Positions 59,362-64,000 of a DNA stretch of 64,000 nucleotides are shown here, in pieces. The notes under the pieces are model-generated. The model saw only the letters and a program-made list of their open reading frames with translations, searched no databases and was not told the DNA's origin. The position numbers were made by a program, and so were the translations under genes. Each line of letters starts with the position of its first letter. Positions within the stretch are counted from its first letter, which is position 1. The DNA is taken from positions 558,001-622,000 of the forward strand of contig LUGG01000001.1 of NCBI GenBank assembly GCA_001683735.1. The letters are read 5' to 3'. The DNA is from Grifola frondosa. Lineage: Eukaryota; Basidiomycota; Agaricomycetes; Polyporales; Grifolaceae.

Positions 59362-60028
59362 GTTTGATATCGCAACTAGATGCAGATGAGAATGCGAAGA
59401 GGTTTGGAGAGCTGGACGAAGCTGAGGTCAAGCGGGACGAACGATATAAACATCCGGCCGGTTACCCCAGATGCCTTCGGTCCGAGCTCAACACCGATCG
59501 CATTCCGCATGTTTCGACTTTCTCTTGAAATCATATGCACATAAAACATACACTAAATCCTTCCACATAATACATATGCAATCACATCGATCCCACTTTG
59601 CGAAGTTCGTGTACAGCGCAACGAGCGGGAGTGGATACACCATGGAATTTATTCCACAGACACTCGCCGCAAGTTCTATCATAAAAGATGAAACTGCGTC
59701 CTGACGGACTCTGTGCACCTCATCCAATGTCACCAGGTCTTTGTTGGCCAACACGGGTATCCGGATGTACCTCATCCCGCATCTTCTCTTCCATCAGTGT
59801 GTGCCGGAACTATCACGCAGTCTTGCAGTCATGACGATTATTGGTTCGAATGAGCGTTGTAGGAAGCGTCTTGCATGTCGAACGGTGATAGAGTGGCGCC
59901 TGATGCAGAGGTGTGAACATCCCGCGCGAAGTTGCTGTAATAAATAGCGTCATGAACATGAGAGTACATCAGCAACTTCTGACGGGCGTACAGCAGCAGC
60001 ACAGCTCGATGTCCTCGGAGGTCATAAG
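59362..60028. promoter_or_regulatory. SDR upstream region / GPALPP 3' side
   Basis: About 670 bp between two minus-strand genes. Open frames on both strands lack motifs; no gene is called. Confidence 0.4.
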
Positions 60029-61406
60029 TCATAAGAACCCTCCGCTCTTGCCGGAACCAAACCGATCTCCCAACCCTTTCGCTTCCTTGATGAACTTGTC
60101 GCGTGTCTTGTCATCCACTAGCCGTCCCGACAGTGCCATGTCTCTGGTATGATCCCAGATTGCCGGAGGCTCCTCCTTTCCGCCTTTGCGCTGTTTCTCT
60201 TCTTCCAGCGCCGAAGTCGTTCTCGCATGTTGGTCAATCAAGGTTGTCCCCCGCGTTTTCTTCTGTAAAAAGACAGGTGTGAATGTCTGCAGGACAAGAA
60301 CTAAAGAGTATGACGCCGACCGTGTGTTCCTCGACACCTCTTCTAATCTCCTCTTCGTGCCGCCGCCGTTTTCGTGCGATCCGATCGTCTTCATTGTCTG
60401 CACCCACGTCTGCAGCACGACGCCGCTTTCCTGCGACCTCGTCTGCGATCCGCTGCTGCCTCTCGGCTGGTGTCTCCGTCCAGAGCGAGTTATCAGCGTC
60501 TCGCACAGGAGCTGCGCTGCGTGCAAACTGCCGCGGACGCGTGAGTTTCGTCGGGTCGATCGCTACATGTATCAGAAAGCGCGTTAGCAACCGGAGACAG
60601 AAGCAATTGTACTCGTGGCTCGTGGAGGATGACGCGAGTGACTTACAGCTAAGCAGGTCGGATGACGTTGGAGGCACGAGCATCCACTCTTCGCGTTTAA
60701 GGGGCTTGGGTTTGGCAGCTTCCTACAGAAAGTGGATGAGGATTCAGCTTCCAGTAACGGGGCTGTCATATATGAATAAAATCCCAAAGGCCGACAAGTG
60801 CAATGAATCGATTCCGGCGGACGACAGAACCTGCAACTAGATAAGTCTGAATGCTCAACGAGGGGGAGTGACGACCTCCCCCATGCGACACACAGGCTAC
60901 TAGGCAGGAAGCACGCACTGCAGCTGTCCACAATTACATACGAATGGCCCGCCGTCACAATTCAACGGCGACATTGGGCAGCGCACAAAGTCAATACATA
61001 CCTCCACTCTTTTCCTGCGCATCTCCTCTTTTTCTAAGAACTCCTGCACGCCATCTCGCTCCTCCAGAACAACACCTGCAGGAAGTGGCCTCGGTCCATA
61101 GTCATCGTCCTCGTCCTCTTCGTATTGCCGTCGGATGTCAGAAGGCAGTGTAGGACCGATAACCTTATGAGAGCTGTAGCCATGTGTGGAGCTAGAGCCT
61201 GCTGCCCGTGCAGCTACAAGATCTGGAGGAAGTTCAGGTACGTAGTCGTCTTCGTCTTCCTCCTCATCAGGTTTGCTAACCTCGGGTTGAGGGCCGCTTG
61301 AAGGGATTTGAGGACCAATTACAGTCGGAGACACTGCGCCAATTTCATCCTCTGTTGAGTCGTTATTCGAGTGTAGCAGATCAGCGGGGACACTTGGTCC
61401 TATCAT
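60029..61406 (-). CDS. GPALPP-motif / DUF3752 protein
   Basis: Nuclear protein family of unclear function, possibly linked to RNA processing. Three IGP-x-x-P motifs in the N-terminal half: IGPSVPAD, IGPQIPSS and IGPTLPSD. They are separated by acidic linkers (DEEEDEDDYVPELPPDL; EEDEDDDYGPRPLP). Then KPLKREEWMLVPPTSSDLL, ARSAAPVRDADNSLWTETPA, a charged helix, and the conserved end RDMALSGRLVDDKTRDKFIK with GLGDRFGSGKSGGFL. Introns near 61010-60730, 60650-60565 and 60325-60265. The frame is intact. Confidence 0.85.
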
Positions 61407-61710
61407 GGTCGAAGTCTGGGGCTAGCTTGAGCCTTGCAGGCTCAGTCAGACTCAGATCGCGTTACGCGCGTGCGAGTCACGTGACAATACAGGCTAAAGT
61501 CCTTGGCTCCGAGTTGCAGCTTGCTCGGAGTCTCTGCCGTTTGCTCTCGAGCCTGGGTTGAAATCTCGAAAGGAGGCCTTCTGCACGCCCGGTACGTTAC
61601 ACCCGAGCAGATGATATAATACCACCTGCTGTCGAGTCATCCGACTCAACCTCAACCGCGCGTGGGCAGTTTTATACAATCAATTCTCAGGTATTGTGAT
61701 CCTATTCCCG
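61407..61710. promoter_or_regulatory. Divergent promoter GPALPP / ADAL
   Basis: 304 bp between opposed starts. It contains CACGTGAC at about 61478-61485, an E-box-like CACGTG site. Otherwise unremarkable. Confidence 0.45.
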
Positions 61711-62940
61711 ATGGCCCACACTATAGCGGGCTTTGCAGCGGATGCTCTCAATAGTCTCTCTGCGTCGCAAGTGGAGTTTTTGCAGAGGCTTCCAAAAGCC
61801 GAGCTTCATGCTCATCTGAACGGCTCGATTCCCCTCCCCGTTCTTCGAGAACTCGCATACGAATTTCTCGCAGAGAATATCTCGAATCCTGCGCATGACG
61901 TCGCGCTCCCCGATCTAGTTCGAACGGGTGTCGAGCAGCTTCAGCGCGGGGTCGTGCTCGGCGAGATACACCAATTTTTTGCGCTATTCCCAGCGATATA
62001 TGCCTTGACATCCACGCCCGACGCCCTTAGACGAGCTGCGCATGCTGTGCTGGGCCATTTCCTATCCTGCTCGGATGGCTATCCCCAGGCTGCATATCTA
62101 GAGCTGCGTACGACACCGCGTGAGACGCCATCTATGAATCGCCTACGATATCTGGAGGTTGTGCTAGATGAAGTTGAGAAATACCCTCGCGAACAGGCTG
62201 CTCTGATCGTGAGCCTCGATCGGAGAATGAGTCCGGCAGTGTCCATGGAATGTGTGGAACATGCGATATATTTGAAGAAAGGCGGACGAAGGGTGGTTGG
62301 CATAGATCTCTGCGGCGACCCGAAGGTAGTTCTATATTCCCCTTCACGACCTCTGCTGATTCTTACTCGAACTGTGCACAGGCAGGAAACATGGACGAGT
62401 TCGCACAGCAATTTCGGACCGCGAAGGAAGCGGGCTTGGGCATCACACTCCACATAGCTGAGGTCCGTAGAACAGTCATATATAGATGCAACCTAGATAT
62501 TCTAAATCTTCGTAGACTGAGGATTGTCCAGCGGCCGAGACTCTCCAGCTGCTTTCCTATGAGCCCGACCGTCTTGGCCATGCGACCTTCCTGGACGAAG
62601 CGGCCAAGAAAATTGTGCACACCAAGGAAATGTGCATCGAGATTTGTTTATCGTCGAACCTTCTTTGCAAGACTGTCCCTACTCTAGATGATCACCACAT
62701 CCGATATTATTTGGGTCACGACCATCCCATCGTTGTTTGCGTGAGTGCTTCCGTGTTCTGGCACAGACGTCCATGCTTAAATATTACGCCACTCAGACGG
62801 ATGACATCCTCCCCTTCCGCAATTCATTGCTTGGTGAATACGCCCTGTTGATGGCAGAACCTCCTCTTGGGCTTGGTCTGACAGAACCAGAAGTAGAGAA
62901 AATTGCACGCATGGGGATGGGTTGTCGTTTTGGGCAGTGA
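61711..62940 (+). CDS. Adenosine deaminase-like (N6-methyl-AMP deaminase type)
   Basis: Zinc hydrolase of the ADA superfamily, ADAL branch, which deaminates N6-methyl-AMP to IMP. The start is MAHTIAGFAADALNSL; an ATG 15 bp upstream is in frame but less likely. Metal ligands and active site: KAELHAHLNGS (HxH), RTTPRETPSM, VVGIDLCGDP, GITLHIAE (catalytic Glu), DRLGHATFL and, after the last intron, TDDILPFRNSLLGEY. Exons: 61711-62325, 62383-62460, 62517-62740, 62798-62940. The frame is intact. About 360 residues, normal for the family. Confidence 0.9.
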
Positions 62941-63521
62941 TTGTTTTGTCATATAGAGCACTTCAAGCCTAGATGTCGCCAATCTTGCGCTCTGTAGATA
63001 TCGTTGGGTAGATTTCTATGTAGACATCATAAGTTCGCGGAATTGCCAGCCACCGGAAGCACGGGCCGATGGGGCCATTTATTGACGCGGGTGTAGCCTG
63101 CCCTAAACTTGAGAGGGTATATAAGGGGCTGACTGAAGTGAGAGATTCCCATTCTTGTGCTCGGGCACGTACTGTCGCCAGTGAGGTCTTTACCGAGGCG
63201 CAGTCTTTTGCTGATTGCAAATTACACATCCGAACACGTCTGTTAGCTTCGGCTTTCAGCAATTTTTGGAAAAACCTTCCCTTTACCGAGAAGCTTCAGT
63301 ACATTTGGCTTAGATACAGTTTTCAATGTAGTTTGGCAATAAATGGTGTTTTCTATAATTTCTTATTTTGGGCATATTCTGTGTGAGCAAGTTGGCCATA
63401 ATCCATTTAAAGTTTAAATGAAATGTTTTGAATGTTTGCAAGAAAGAATACCCAACTCGTACACGTCATATTAGGGAATAAGTCCAGAGCAGAACAAGAT
63501 GATATGTGTAAATGTCCGTAG
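62941..63521. other. Convergent intergenic gap ADAL / Chs7
   Basis: 580 bp with no supported gene. AT-rich ends near 63330-63440 ('aataaatgg', 'aaatgaaatg') probably hold polyadenylation signals. Confidence 0.4.
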
Positions 63522-64000
63522 TCACCAGTTTCCCAAATGATCAAAATCTCTCCATCGGTGGTGGGTATGCACGGCCCCCTTGCCCCCTCCCTGATACAGC
63601 TGCTTGCCACTGACTCCACCAACGAGACTGGCGGCCACGCCGCCGTGGTAGTTGCTCACGTTGTCTTCCTCTCCATAGTCTGCCCCTCCAGCGAGTAGCG
63701 GATCCTTCACTTCCCAGACAGTGGCCTTTGACCCGACGGAGAACTCCAGGTCCTCGCGCTATCCAAGCAACGGTGAGGACACGATTGAACGAGAAAAAAC
63801 AGCCATACCGTGATACTGTCCCAGTACTTGTACACCATCATCACGCTCAGAAGCATGCATAGGGTGAAGAAGAATAGCCCATCGATATAGTGCTTGATCG
63901 CATCGCATATAGTGACGCTAAACGCGAACAGCACGACTTGCGCAACGGTGAAGAACGCCGCGCCGAATATGATGTCGCCAATAGGCCACCGATCTTCGAG
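63522..64000 (-). CDS. Chs7-type chitin synthase export chaperone, C-terminal part (runs off window)
   Basis: ER membrane chaperone needed to export class III/IV chitin synthase (Chs3). The visible part covers the last two membrane helices: [20 protein letters not shown] and [17 protein letters not shown]. The family signature [20 protein letters not shown] follows, with the joint across the intron, then [16 protein letters not shown]. It ends in a Gly-rich tail with [10 protein letters not shown] and [15 protein letters not shown]. Exons: 63809 to beyond 64000, and 63758-63522, with a 48-nt intron. The frame is intact. The 5' half lies past the window. Confidence 0.85.

Overview
The window is nuclear DNA of a filamentous basidiomycete, most likely an Agaricomycete. 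The evidence is genes broken by many 48-65 nt GT-AG introns with CTNAC-type branch sites, fungal single-copy genes on both strands, and transposons of the kinds common in mushrooms (Helitron, Copia, hAT). There is no sign of prokaryotic or viral genome organisation.

Layout. Bases 1-33,190 are a transposon-dense accessory block. It starts with the 3' part of a Helitron (Pif1-type helicase, then a USP-like cysteine peptidase, then a hairpin plus CTAA end at 2735). A GC-rich diverged repeat tract with a fragment of an MCT-like transporter gene follows. Next come two Copia retrotransposons, the second inserted head-on into the first exactly at its LTR edge. The dominant structure is a ~6-kb inverted repeat (12,007-18,096 against 18,937-27,649) around an ~840-bp spacer. 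One arm carries a clean 2.67-kb insertion flanked by TA. A second Helitron tail, degraded transposon sequence, and a hAT remnant containing a ~215-bp MITE complete the block.

Bases 33,190-64,000 are gene-dense euchromatin. In order: dynein heavy chain tail (-, cut off at the transposon border), branched-chain 2-oxoacid dehydrogenase E2 (+), Mam3/CNNM-type transporter (-), Trm2 tRNA methyltransferase (+), phosphatidylserine decarboxylase (-), Rtf2 (-), MED21 (+), a small unknown ORF (-), cullin-4 (+), an unknown protein (+), a G-protein alpha subunit (+), a FabG-like SDR (-), a GPALPP/DUF3752 protein (-), an adenosine deaminase-like enzyme (+), and the C-terminal part of a Chs7-type chitin synthase export chaperone (-, runs off the end). 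These are unrelated housekeeping genes sharing short divergent promoters; no biosynthetic cluster is visible.

Two things stand out. First, the large Helitron-tipped palindrome beside a dynein gene that stops before its motor. Second, very small exons in ordinary genes: 1 nt in G-alpha, 3 and 10 nt in Mam3, 11 nt in the SDR. A caveat applies throughout: many otherwise well-conserved genes have single-base frame breaks, mostly at mononucleotide runs. This points to residual assembly indels, so 'pseudogene' is used sparingly.
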